This document shows positions 24,321 through 31,187 of a stretch of DNA of 62,367 nt, one piece after another. This DNA comes from Bacillota bacterium (GTDB taxonomy: Bacteria > Bacillota > Clostridia > Oscillospirales > Oscillospiraceae). Location: NCBI GenBank assembly GCA_023406225.1, contig JAEXWS010000033.1:1-62367 (forward strand). Direction: 5' to 3'. The notes below the pieces were generated by a model. It saw nothing but the letters and a program-made list of their open reading frames with translations, searched no databases and was not told the DNA's origin. The first letter of the stretch is position 1, and each line of letters opens with the position of its first letter. A program made the translations under genes and the position numbers.

Positions 24321-25056
24321 GGTGAAAAAAGAGAACCGCAGGGCTTTGCCGAAATTTTTTCTGGTCATCGTGCTGGCGGGGATCTTCGGCGGCATGCTGG
24401 GCTTTGGGGCCGGCGTGGCGGGCCGGTCGGGCGCTGCGGAAGCGGCGGCGGCCTGGCTGGAGCAGTTCTGGCGGACGGTGACCCCCTGGGCCATCCCGGT
24501 GAGCTCCGCGGTGCTGCTGGGGGGCGGCTGGCGGCAGTACCGGGCGGCCGGGCGGCTTTTCGCCGCCTGGGACGGCGAGGACGAGACGGCCATCGACGCG
24601 GCGGACGAGAAGCTGAACTGGGCGCTGCTTCTGACCGCGCTGACGCTGATCCTGGACTTTTTCTTTATGGCGGCGTCCCAGGTGTACCGGATGAGGGCGT
24701 CCCTGGCCGTGGTGGGCTGCTTTATCCTCTCCATGGCCGCCGTCACGATCCTGCAGCAAAAGACGGTGGATCTGACGAAGCGCATGAACCCGGAGAAGCG
24801 GGGCAGCGTCTACGACATGAAATTTCAGAAGAAGTGGATGGAGAGCTGCGACGAGGCGGAGCAGAGACAGATCGGCCAGGCGGCCTACCGTGCGTACAGC
24901 GTCACCACCCAGGCGTGCATCGGGATCTGGCTGGCCCTGGTGGTGCTGAGCTTCGTGTTCGATCTGGGCATCCTGCCCGTGTTCGTGGTGACGCTGGTGT
25001 GGGGCATCCAGCAGGTGAGCTACATCCTGGCGTGCATCCGCCTGGGGAAGAGATAG
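24310..25056 (+). CDS. Membrane protein, DUF3169-like
   Basis: 248 residues with two N-terminal hydrophobic segments (about 15-38 and 58-76), a central pair (about 100-120 and 125-142) and a C-terminal pair (about 196-216 and 219-238), separated by charged loops such as AAWDGEDETAIDAADEKLNW and DMKFQKKWMESCDEAEQR. The pattern and the overlap with an XRE regulator match the DUF3169 family, whose function is unknown. The ATG at 24310 has GAGGAGGAAGAG in front, inside the end of the XRE gene, so translation of the two is coupled. A strong terminator follows. Confidence 0.7.
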   Translation: MNDKVKKENRRALPKFFLVIVLAGIFGGMLGFGAGVAGRSGAAEAAAAWLEQFWRTVTPWAIPVSSAVLLGGGWRQYRAAGRLFAAWDGEDETAIDAADEKLNWALLLTALTLILDFFFMAASQVYRMRASLAVVGCFILSMAAVTILQQKTVDLTKRMNPEKRGSVYDMKFQKKWMESCDEAEQRQIGQAAYRAYSVTTQACIGIWLALVVLSFVFDLGILPVFVVTLVWGIQQVSYILACIRLGKR

Positions 25057-25059
25057 GGC

Positions 25060-25091
25060 AAAGGCGCTCCGCTTGCAAGCGGAGCGCCTTT
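25060..25091 (+). terminator. Intrinsic terminator after the XRE-membrane protein pair
   Basis: Perfect inverted repeat AAAGGCGCTCCGCTTG with its complement ending GCGCCTTT. Confidence 0.8.
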
Positions 25092-25130
25092 GTGGTATCC
25101 TGAAAGCACTGCGGATGATAGGAGCGGACC

Positions 25131-25979
25131 ATGGATCTGACCCAAAAGAAGCTTTTTTTGCTGGACCTGGACGGCACGCTGTACCTGGAGGAGACCCTTT
25201 TGCCCGGCGCGGCGGAATTTCTCCGCTGGGCGCGGGAGAGCGGCGGCACGGTCCGCTATCTCACCAACAACTCCTCCCGGGGCGTGGACGCGGGGCTGGA
25301 GAAGATGCGCCGTCTGGGCGTGCCCGCCCAGAGGGAGGACTTTCTCACCGCCGTGGAGGCCACGGTCCACTATCTGCGCCAAAACCGCGGGCCGTCGGAG
25401 GTCTACTATGTGGTGGGCACCGCCTCCTTCCGCCGCCAGCTGCGAGAGGCGGGGTTTTCCCTGCGGGAGACGCCCGAAGAGGACGTGACCGCGGTGCTCT
25501 GCTGCTTTGACACGGAGCTGACGTATCAGAAGGTGGAGGACGCCTGCCGCCTTCTGGCCCGGGGCGCGGACTTTCTGGCCACCAATCCGGACTGGGCCTG
25601 CCCCACGCTGTTCGGCTTCCTTCCGGACTGCGGCGCCATCTGCGAAATGATCGGCCGGGCCGCCGGCCGGAGGCCGCTGTTCATCGGCAAGCCGGACCCC
25701 GCCATGATCCGCCTGGCCATGGAGCGGACCGGCCATGGCCCCGGCGAGACGCTGATGGTGGGAGACCGGCTGTACACGGACATCGCCTGCGGCGTGAACG
25801 CCGGGGTGGACACGGTCCTGGTCCTCACCGGAGAGGCCACGGCGGAATCGGCCGCCGCCTCGGACATCCGGCCCTCCCTGGTCTGCCGGGATATGGCGGC
25901 GCTGCTGGAGCGGCTGCAAACAGGGAATGACCGGGCCGATCCCGCGCAAACTACCCTATCGGAAAGAGGAGGCGTTTGA
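25131..25979 (+). CDS. HAD-IIA family phosphatase (NagD/4-nitrophenylphosphatase-like)
   Basis: Haloacid-dehalogenase hydrolase with a class IIA cap, 282 residues. Motif I is FLLDLDGTLYLEE (nucleophile Asp and acid/base Asp), motif II YLTNNSS, motif III the Lys in GKPDP, and motif IV MVGDRLYTDIACG. Members dephosphorylate a wide range of small phosphates, including UMP, phosphoglycolate or sugar phosphates, so the substrate is not predictable. The ATG at 25131 lies 39 bp after a terminator, with GATAGGAGCGG as site. The stop abuts the TTG start of the next gene, suggesting a two-gene operon. Confidence 0.88.
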   Translation: MDLTQKKLFLLDLDGTLYLEETLLPGAAEFLRWARESGGTVRYLTNNSSRGVDAGLEKMRRLGVPAQREDFLTAVEATVHYLRQNRGPSEVYYVVGTASFRRQLREAGFSLRETPEEDVTAVLCCFDTELTYQKVEDACRLLARGADFLATNPDWACPTLFGFLPDCGAICEMIGRAAGRRPLFIGKPDPAMIRLAMERTGHGPGETLMVGDRLYTDIACGVNAGVDTVLVLTGEATAESAAASDIRPSLVCRDMAALLERLQTGNDRADPAQTTLSERGGV

Positions 25980-26891
25980 TTGAAAAAAACAGACAAGAAA
26001 GACCGGAAACGGTTGAAGAAGCAGGAAAAAAAGAGCTTTCGCCAGGCCATGGACCGGGAGCTGCGGGAGCACAAAAGCTCTTTTATCGTCTTTTATATCC
26101 TTAGGCTTTTGGTGATCGTGGTGCTGGTGCGCCAGATCATGCTGCGCAGCTACGAGAGCGCCTTCTTCTGCATTTTGGCGCTGCTCCTGCTCTACGTGCC
26201 CAGCTGGCTCCAGGTGAAGCTGCGCATCGAGCTGCCCCCGGCGCTGGAGATCACCATCCTGTGCTTCATCTTCGCGGCGGAGATCCTGGGCGAAGTGAAC
26301 GCGTTTTACGTGGTGGTGCCCAACTGGGACACCATGCTCCACACCATCAACGGCTTTTTGGCGGCGGCGGTGGGCTTTTCCCTCATCCTGCTGCTCAACG
26401 ACGACGAGCGGCTGACCTTCGACCTCTCCCCGGTCTTTTTGGCCATCGTGGCCTTTTGCTTCTCCATGACCATCGGCGTGCTGTGGGAGTTTTTCGAATT
26501 CGGCATGGACTGGTTTTTCCACACGGACATGCAGAAAGACACGGTGATAAACGCCATCTACACCGTGGCCCTGGACACCACCCGCTCCAACCGGGTGGTG
26601 GCGGTGCGGGGCATCCAGGACGTGGTCGTTAACGGCGAGAGCCTGGGCCTGGGCGGCTATCTGGATATCGGCCTTATCGACACCATGAAGGACCTGTTCG
26701 TGAACTTCATCGGCGCGGCAGTGTTCTCCGTCACTGGCTTTTTCTATGCCAAAAGCAAGGGCAGGCGCAAGACGGCGGCCCAGAGCTTCGTCCCCAGCAA
26801 GAAAACGGCGGAGCAGGATTATCTGGAGCAGGCGCTGCAGGAGAATCTGGCGGAGCCTCCGGTGGAGGAGAAGCCGGAAGAGGAAGCGTAA
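25980..26891 (+). CDS. Polytopic membrane protein, YjdF/DUF2238-like
   Basis: 303 residues starting at TTG 25980 with AAGAGGAGGCG upstream, immediately after the phosphatase stop. The first 35 residues are highly basic (KKTDKKDRKRLKKQEKKS). About six membrane segments follow between residues 38 and 175 and one near 240. PNWDTMLHTINGFLAAAVGF and FSMTIGVLWEFFEFGMDW resemble the core of YjdF/DUF2238 membrane proteins. The C-terminus after residue 255 is a charged, Lys/Glu-rich tail. Function is unknown. A strong terminator lies directly after the stop. Confidence 0.7.
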   Translation: MKKTDKKDRKRLKKQEKKSFRQAMDRELREHKSSFIVFYILRLLVIVVLVRQIMLRSYESAFFCILALLLLYVPSWLQVKLRIELPPALEITILCFIFAAEILGEVNAFYVVVPNWDTMLHTINGFLAAAVGFSLILLLNDDERLTFDLSPVFLAIVAFCFSMTIGVLWEFFEFGMDWFFHTDMQKDTVINAIYTVALDTTRSNRVVAVRGIQDVVVNGESLGLGGYLDIGLIDTMKDLFVNFIGAAVFSVTGFFYAKSKGRRKTAAQSFVPSKKTAEQDYLEQALQENLAEPPVEEKPEEEA

Positions 26892-26896
26892 AAAAT

Positions 26897-26928
26897 GGGA
26901 CCGGCCCGCCTGGGCCGGTCCCGTTTCA
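26897..26928. terminator. Intrinsic terminator
   Basis: GGGACCGGCCC-GCCT-GGGCCGGTCCC followed by GTTT, a few bases after the membrane-protein stop. Confidence 0.8.
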
Positions 26929-26957
26929 TGTCCGGAGCGCGTCCCGGACTAAAAAGA

Positions 26958-26985
26958 AGGCCTGCCGGCGGCGGCCGGCAGGCCT
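26958..26985. repeat. Second inverted repeat between convergent genes
   Basis: AGGCCTGCCGGC-GGCG-GCCGGCAGGCCT, a perfect 12-bp stem with no T-run, about 60 bp downstream of the typA stop on the minus strand. Probably a terminator or RNA-stabilising hairpin for typA. Confidence 0.55.
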
Positions 26986-27048
26986 GAAATGTCACAGCGT
27001 CCCTTTCGGGGCGGGACAGGTTCCTTAAAAGGGGGGCGGACGCTGTTT

Positions 27049-28875
27049 TTAGGACTTTTTCCCGTGCAGGGCCTTCATCCGCTTTTCGTGGTCCAGAATG
27101 GACTTGCGCATCCGCAGGCTCTTGGGGGTGACCTCTAAAAGCTCGTCGTCCGCCAGGAACTCCAGGCACTGCTCCAGGCTCATCTGCTTGGGCGGCGTCA
27201 GGCGCAGCGCGTCGTCAGAGCCGGAGGCCCGGGTGTTGGTGAGCTGCTTTTTCTTGCACACGTTCACCGTCATGTCCTCGCTCCGGGGGTTCACGCCGAT
27301 GATCATGCCGCCGTAGACCGGCACGCCCGCGCCGATGAACAGCACGCCCCGCTCCTGGGCGTTGTACAGGCCGTAGGTGATGGACTCGCCGGTTTCGAAG
27401 GAGATCATGGAGCCGTTGCCCCGGCGGGAGATGTCGCCCTTATAGGGGGCGTAGGAATCAAAGACAGAGGCCATGATGCCCTCGCCCCGGGTATCCGTCA
27501 GGAAGTCGTTGCGGTAGCCGAACAGGCCCCGGGCGGGGACCAGGAACTCGATCTTCATCCGATCGCCCACGGGGGTCATCTCCAGCATGTCGGCCTTGCG
27601 CGCTCCCAGCTTTTCGATGACCGCGCCCACGCAGTCGCCGGGCACGTCCACCACCAGCCGCTCGATGGGCTCGCAGGTCTTGCCGTCGATCTCCTGGTAC
27701 AGCACGCGGGCGGGGGATACCTGGAACTCATAGCCCTCCCGGCGCATGGTCTCGATCAGGATGGAAAGGGACATCTCGCCCCGGCCCGCCACGTTAAAGG
27801 CGGTGTCGGTGCCCGTCTCCGTCACCCGCAGGGATACGTCCTTCAGCGTCTCCCGGAACAGCCGGTCCCGGAGCTGGCGGGAGGTGACGAACTTGCCCTC
27901 CCGGCCCGCGAAGGGGGAGTCGTTGACGGAGAAGGTCATCTCCAGGGTGGGGGCGCTGATCTGCACGAAGGGCAGGGCCTCCACGGCGGCGGGGTCGCAG
28001 ATCGTGTCGCCGATGGTGACGTCGCCGATGCCGCTCATGGCGATGATGTTGCCCGCGGAGGACTCGGGCACCGGCGTCCGGCTCAGGCCCTCGAACTCGT
28101 AGATGGCGGTGGCCTTGGCCTTGCGGAGCACGGCCTCGGGATCGTGGTAGTTGCACACCGCGATCTCCTGGTTCTGCTTCAAAACGCCCCGCTCGATGCG
28201 GCCGATGGCGATCCGGCCCACGAACTCGTTATAGTCGATGGAGCTCACCAGCATCTGGAAGGGGGCCTCCGTGTCCGCCTCGGGGGCGGGGATATACTCC
28301 ATGATCGTCTCGAACAGGGGGGTGAGGTCGTCGCCCGTCACATCGGGGGAGTAGGACGCGGTGCCCTGGCGGCCGGAGCAGAACAGCATGGGGGAATCCA
28401 ACTGCTCGGGCGTGGCGTCCAGGTCCATCAAAAGCTCCAAAACCTCGTCCACTACCTCGTGGATGCGCTGGTCGGGCCGGTCGATCTTGTTCACCACCAC
28501 GATGACCCGGTGGCCCAGCTCCAGGGCCTTGCTCAGCACGAAGCGGGTCTGGGGCATGGGGCCCTCGGCGGCGTCCACCAGCAGGATGACGCCGTTGACC
28601 ATCTTCAAAATGCGCTCCACCTCGCCGCCGAAGTCGGCGTGGCCCGGGGTGTCCACCACGTTGATCTTGGCATCCTTATAACGGACGGCGGTGTTCTTGG
28701 CCAGGATGGTGATGCCCCGCTCCCGCTCCAGATCGCCGGAGTCCATGACGCGCTCCACCGTCTCCTGATTCTCCCGGTACACGCCGCCCTGCTTGAGCAT
28801 CTCATCCACCAGGGTCGTCTTGCCATGGTCGACGTGGGCGATAATGGCGACATTTCTCAATTTCTCATTCTGCAT
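27049..28875 (-). CDS. typA: Translational GTPase TypA/BipA
   Basis: Ribosome-associated GTPase related to EF-G, important for late 50S assembly and stress or low-temperature growth. 608 residues, the standard length. G1 is AHVDHGKTTLVDEML, switch I contains RERGITI, G3 is VDTPGHADFGGEVE, G4 is VVNKIDRPDQR. The C-terminal TypA-specific domain has SRRGNGSMISFETG, GVPVYGGMIIGVN and LTNTRASGSDDALRLTPP. A CAGGTTAAGGAGATCG leader gives a good ribosome site, and a near-consensus promoter lies about 75 bp upstream. Single-gene transcript. Confidence 0.97.
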   Translation of the reverse strand: MQNEKLRNVAIIAHVDHGKTTLVDEMLKQGGVYRENQETVERVMDSGDLERERGITILAKNTAVRYKDAKINVVDTPGHADFGGEVERILKMVNGVILLVDAAEGPMPQTRFVLSKALELGHRVIVVVNKIDRPDQRIHEVVDEVLELLMDLDATPEQLDSPMLFCSGRQGTASYSPDVTGDDLTPLFETIMEYIPAPEADTEAPFQMLVSSIDYNEFVGRIAIGRIERGVLKQNQEIAVCNYHDPEAVLRKAKATAIYEFEGLSRTPVPESSAGNIIAMSGIGDVTIGDTICDPAAVEALPFVQISAPTLEMTFSVNDSPFAGREGKFVTSRQLRDRLFRETLKDVSLRVTETGTDTAFNVAGRGEMSLSILIETMRREGYEFQVSPARVLYQEIDGKTCEPIERLVVDVPGDCVGAVIEKLGARKADMLEMTPVGDRMKIEFLVPARGLFGYRNDFLTDTRGEGIMASVFDSYAPYKGDISRRGNGSMISFETGESITYGLYNAQERGVLFIGAGVPVYGGMIIGVNPRSEDMTVNVCKKKQLTNTRASGSDDALRLTPPKQMSLEQCLEFLADDELLEVTPKSLRMRKSILDHEKRMKALHGKKS

Positions 28876-28945
28876 ACAACGATCTCCTTAACCTGCACGT
28901 CGGCGCGTACATGGGATTCATAAAATCTTTTTCACACGGCTCATA

Positions 28946-28974
28946 ATTATATCCTGATTTTTCCCGTATTTCAA
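28946..28974 (-). promoter_or_regulatory. Sigma-70 promoter of typA
   Basis: On the minus strand TTGAAA and TATAAT are separated by exactly 17 bp, about 70 bp upstream of the typA start codon. Confidence 0.8.
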
Positions 28975-29111
28975 TATAAAAATCTACAATTCTTGAAAAA
29001 AATCCAGGTTTCCCGGAGCGAAAAAGACGAATCCGGCGCTTCCTTCAAAGAAGTAATACCTTTTGACCAAAGAAAGTGTCCGGCTGCCGCGGATTTTCGT
29101 CTTTCCGCGCA

Positions 29112-29140
29112 TTGACCCTGGTTTTCCGCGCTTTTATAAT
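29112..29140 (+). promoter_or_regulatory. Sigma-70 promoter of serA
   Basis: TTGACC (29112-29117) and TATAAT (29135-29140) with a 17-bp spacer. Transcription would begin near 29147, giving an untranslated leader of about 84 bases. Confidence 0.8.
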
Positions 29141-29149
29141 GAGGGTGCT

Positions 29150-29215
29150 GCGACGGAAGCGGCGCCAGCGCCGCACGTTCCGCCGCAAGTAACGTGGTCC
29201 GCTGGGACCACCCCA
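29150..29215 (+). promoter_or_regulatory. Structured serA leader with two hairpins
   Basis: The leader can form CGGAA-GCGGCG-CCA-style nested stems (GCGGCGCCAGCGCCGC inside CGGAA/TTCCG) and a second hairpin GTGGTCC-GCT-GGGACCAC that ends only a few bases before the AGGAGG site. The second could influence ribosome access. It is too short for a T-box, and no T-run follows. Confidence 0.45.
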
Positions 29216-29230
29216 GGAGGCAAATCCGCC

Positions 29231-30397
29231 ATGTACCGTATCAAGACACTCAACAAGATCTCCCCTGTGGGATTGAACCGTCTGGACCCGGATCTTTATT
29301 CCGTCTCTGAGGAGGAGACGGAGGAGGACGGCATCCTCGTCCGCTCCGCGAAGCTGCTGGACTATGAATTCCCCGCCAGCCTGCTGGCCATTTCCCGGGC
29401 GGGCGCGGGCGTGAATAATATCCCCGTCGACCGCTGCTCGGAAGCGGGCATCGCCGTGTTCTCCACCCCCGGCGCCAACGCCAACGCCGTGAAGGAGCTG
29501 GTGCTGTGCGCCATGCTGATGGGCTCCCGGGATGTGGACGGCTCCATCCAGTGGGTCCGGGACCAGGTGGCCGCGGGGGTGGACGTGTCTACCGTGGTGG
29601 AAAAGGGCAAGTCCGCCTTCATCGGGCCGGAGCTTTACCGCAAGACCCTGGGCGTCATCGGGCTGGGGGCCATCGGGTCTTTGGTTTCCAACATCGCCCT
29701 TTCCATGGGCATGGACGTGTACGGCTACGACCCGTTTTTATCCGTGGACAACGCCCTGCGGCTGGACCGCCACATCCATGTGGTGAAGGACGTGGGCGAG
29801 CTTTATAAGCGGGCGGATTACATCACCATCCACATCCACTATACGGAAAAGACCAGGGACATGATCGACGAAAAGGCCATCGCCAATATGAAGCGCGGCG
29901 TCCGGTTCATCAACCTGGCCCGGGGCGAGATCGTGAACGACGACGCCATGCTGGCGGCGCTGGACACCGGCTGGGTGGCCGCCTATATCACCGACTTCCC
30001 CAATAACCGCCTGGTCCAGGCCCCTCATGTCATCGCCATGCCCCATCTGGGGGCCTCCACGCCGGAGAGCGAGCAGAACTGCGCCGTCATGGCGGTGGAG
30101 GAGCTGAGGGACTATCTGGAAAACGGGAATATCCGCAATTCCGTGAACCTGCCCGCCGTCAGCCAGGAGCGCAGCGGCGTGTGCCGGATGTGCATTCTGC
30201 ATAAAAATGTGCCCGCGATGTTGGCGAATATCACGGCGCTGCTGTCCCGGGACAGTGTGAACGTGGAGAATATGAGCAACAAATCCAAGGGCGATTACGC
30301 CTATACCCTGGTGGACCTGAGCGCCCGGGTGGACAAGCGGGTGGTGGAGGACGTGAAAAAGCTGCCCAATGTGATCCGGGTCCGGGTGATCGAATGA
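29231..30397 (+). CDS. serA: D-3-phosphoglycerate dehydrogenase with ACT domain
   Basis: First enzyme of serine synthesis, oxidising 3-phosphoglycerate to 3-phosphohydroxypyruvate. 388 residues. SRAGAGVNNIPVDRCSEAGI and TPGANANAVKELVL open the substrate domain; the Rossmann loop is LGVIGLGAIGSLVS; the catalytic Arg is in NLARGEIVND and the His in MPHLGASTPE. Residues from about 318 form an ACT domain (HKNVPAMLANITALL, NVENMSNKSKGDYAYTL), expected to bind serine as feedback inhibitor. The short form with ACT but no intervening domain is common in Clostridia. ATG 29231 is preceded by CCCAGGAGGCAAATCC. The phosphoserine aminotransferase usually found nearby is not in this window. Confidence 0.92.
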   Translation: MYRIKTLNKISPVGLNRLDPDLYSVSEEETEEDGILVRSAKLLDYEFPASLLAISRAGAGVNNIPVDRCSEAGIAVFSTPGANANAVKELVLCAMLMGSRDVDGSIQWVRDQVAAGVDVSTVVEKGKSAFIGPELYRKTLGVIGLGAIGSLVSNIALSMGMDVYGYDPFLSVDNALRLDRHIHVVKDVGELYKRADYITIHIHYTEKTRDMIDEKAIANMKRGVRFINLARGEIVNDDAMLAALDTGWVAAYITDFPNNRLVQAPHVIAMPHLGASTPESEQNCAVMAVEELRDYLENGNIRNSVNLPAVSQERSGVCRMCILHKNVPAMLANITALLSRDSVNVENMSNKSKGDYAYTLVDLSARVDKRVVEDVKKLPNVIRVRVIE

Positions 30398-30401
30398 ACG
30401 G

Positions 30402-30436
30402 AACAGGGCCGCCGCTGGTGCGGCGGCCCTGTTTTT
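30402..30436 (+). terminator. Intrinsic terminator of serA
   Basis: AACAGGGCCGCC and its complement CGGCGGCCCTGT followed by TTTTT, directly after the serA stop. Confidence 0.85.
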
Positions 30437-30439
30437 GCA

Positions 30440-30468
30440 TTGACAGCGGCGGCGAAAACGGGTAGAAT
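30440..30468 (+). promoter_or_regulatory. Promoter of the tRNA-Arg gene
   Basis: TTGACA (30440-30445) and TAGAAT (30463-30468) with a 17-bp spacer, starting inside the tail of the serA terminator and ending 37 bp before the tRNA. Confidence 0.8.
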
Positions 30469-30505
30469 AACACATGCGGCCTGAAAAAGGCCCTGGAACT
30501 CATAT

Positions 30506-30582
30506 GCGTCAGTAGCTCAGCTGGATAGAGCACCGCCCTCCTAAGGCGGGGGTCATGGGTTCAAATCCCTTCTGGCGTGCCA
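30506..30582 (+). tRNA. tRNA-Arg, anticodon CCT
   Basis: A 77-base cloverleaf with encoded CCA. Acceptor GCGTCAG pairs with CTGGCGT (two G-U type pairs), D-arm GTAGCTCAGCTGGATAGAGC, anticodon stem CCGCC/GGCGG with loop CTCCTAA giving anticodon CCT for AGG codons, variable loop GGGTC, and T-arm ATGGG-TTCAAAT-CCCTT with one mismatch in the stem. It has its own promoter and is followed within 5 bp by a repeat array. Confidence 0.93.
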
Positions 30583-30586
30583 GCTC

Positions 30587-30652
30587 AGAAATACCCTGTT
30601 TGACACGGGTCCCCGCCTGCGGCGAGGCCCCTTAGTCGGACAGGGTATTTCT
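30587..30652 (+). repeat. Inverted repeat at the tRNA-repeat boundary
   Basis: AGAAATACCCTG (30587-30598) is exactly complementary to CAGGGTATTTCT (30641-30652). The left arm begins five bases after the tRNA CCA. The pairing exists only at the first repeat unit, because the sequence preceding the later units is different. Confidence 0.75.
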
Positions 30653-31036
30653 TCGCTTTCGGGGCAAATCCGCTTCGCTGGGTTTTGTCCCGAGGAGGAC
30701 GGGGGATACGGATATTGCTTTTACCTTGTGGAGGCAGCTCGGAAACGATTCGGTTTGACACGGGTCCCCGCCTGCGGCGAGACCCCTTAGCCCGACAGAG
30801 TATTTCTTCGCTTTCGGGGCAAATCCGCTCCGCTGGGTTTTGTCCCGAGGAGGACGGGGGGATACGGATATTGCTTTTACCTTGTGGAGACGGCTCGGAA
30901 ACGATTCGGTTTGACACGGGTCCCCGCCTGCGGCGAGGGCCCTTAGCCGAACAGGGTATTTCCTCGCTTTCGGGGCAAATCCGCTGCGCTGGGTTTTGTC
31001 CCGAGGAGGACGGGGATGCGGACATCGCTTTTTGAC
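30599..31036. repeat. Tandem repeat array, nearly three copies of a 155-156 bp unit
   Basis: Units begin at 30599, 30754 and 30910 with TTTGACACGGGTCCCCGCCT; the third is cut short near 31036. Each holds the same ordered blocks: the GCCTGCGGCGAG hairpin, GTATTTC-TCGCTTTCGGGGC, a stem pairing CGGGGCAAA with TTTTGTCCCG, and GATACGGATATTGCTTTTAC (first two units). Copies differ by scattered substitutions. Units are 155 and 156 bp, so no reading frame is kept through all of them: one strand reads SSSGQNPAQRICPESEE in two units and PPRDKTQRSGFAPKAKK in the other. That argues for a structured DNA or RNA repeat, not a protein gene. Confidence 0.85.
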
Positions 31037-31129
31037 AGGACGATAAAACGCGCGGGGATCGCGCTGCGGCGGCGCGGAGACAGGCGCGGCGCCCGCGGGT
31101 ATAATAAAATAGTGCCATAGATCAATTCA

Positions 31130-31162
31130 GGCGGCCCTGCATCAAAGCAGGGCCGCCTTTTT
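31130..31162 (+). terminator. Intrinsic terminator downstream of the repeat array
   Basis: GGCGGCCCTGC-ATCAAA-GCAGGGCCGCC followed by TTTTT. It is oriented for plus-strand transcripts and would be the first strong stop after the tRNA, so the repeat array may be transcribed with the tRNA. A TATAAT sits at 31100-31105 without a fitting -35. Confidence 0.8.
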
Positions 31163-31187
31163 GACCGCTTAGCCGGATTTGCCGGAA

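Larger units (their letters stand above)
28876..29230. other. Intergenic region between divergent typA and serA
   Basis: 355 bp. The left part is AT-rich and carries the typA promoter; the right part carries the serA promoter and a structured leader. No additional gene was recognised; the open frame that runs into serA from 29063 has no ribosome site. Confidence 0.6.

Noticed and set aside
29147..29230. T-box riboswitch before serA
   Set aside because: The leader is only about 84 bases, lacks the AGGGTGGNACCGCG box and lacks a terminator hairpin.
30599..31036. CRISPR array
   Set aside because: Repeat units are about 155 bp, diverged, directly adjoining and without spacers; no cas genes are present.
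30585..31118. A 177-codon open frame (and a 116-codon one on the other strand) through the tandem repeats
   Set aside because: The 155/156-bp unit lengths shift the frame between copies so the same DNA is read differently, there is no ribosome site, and no family is recognisable.
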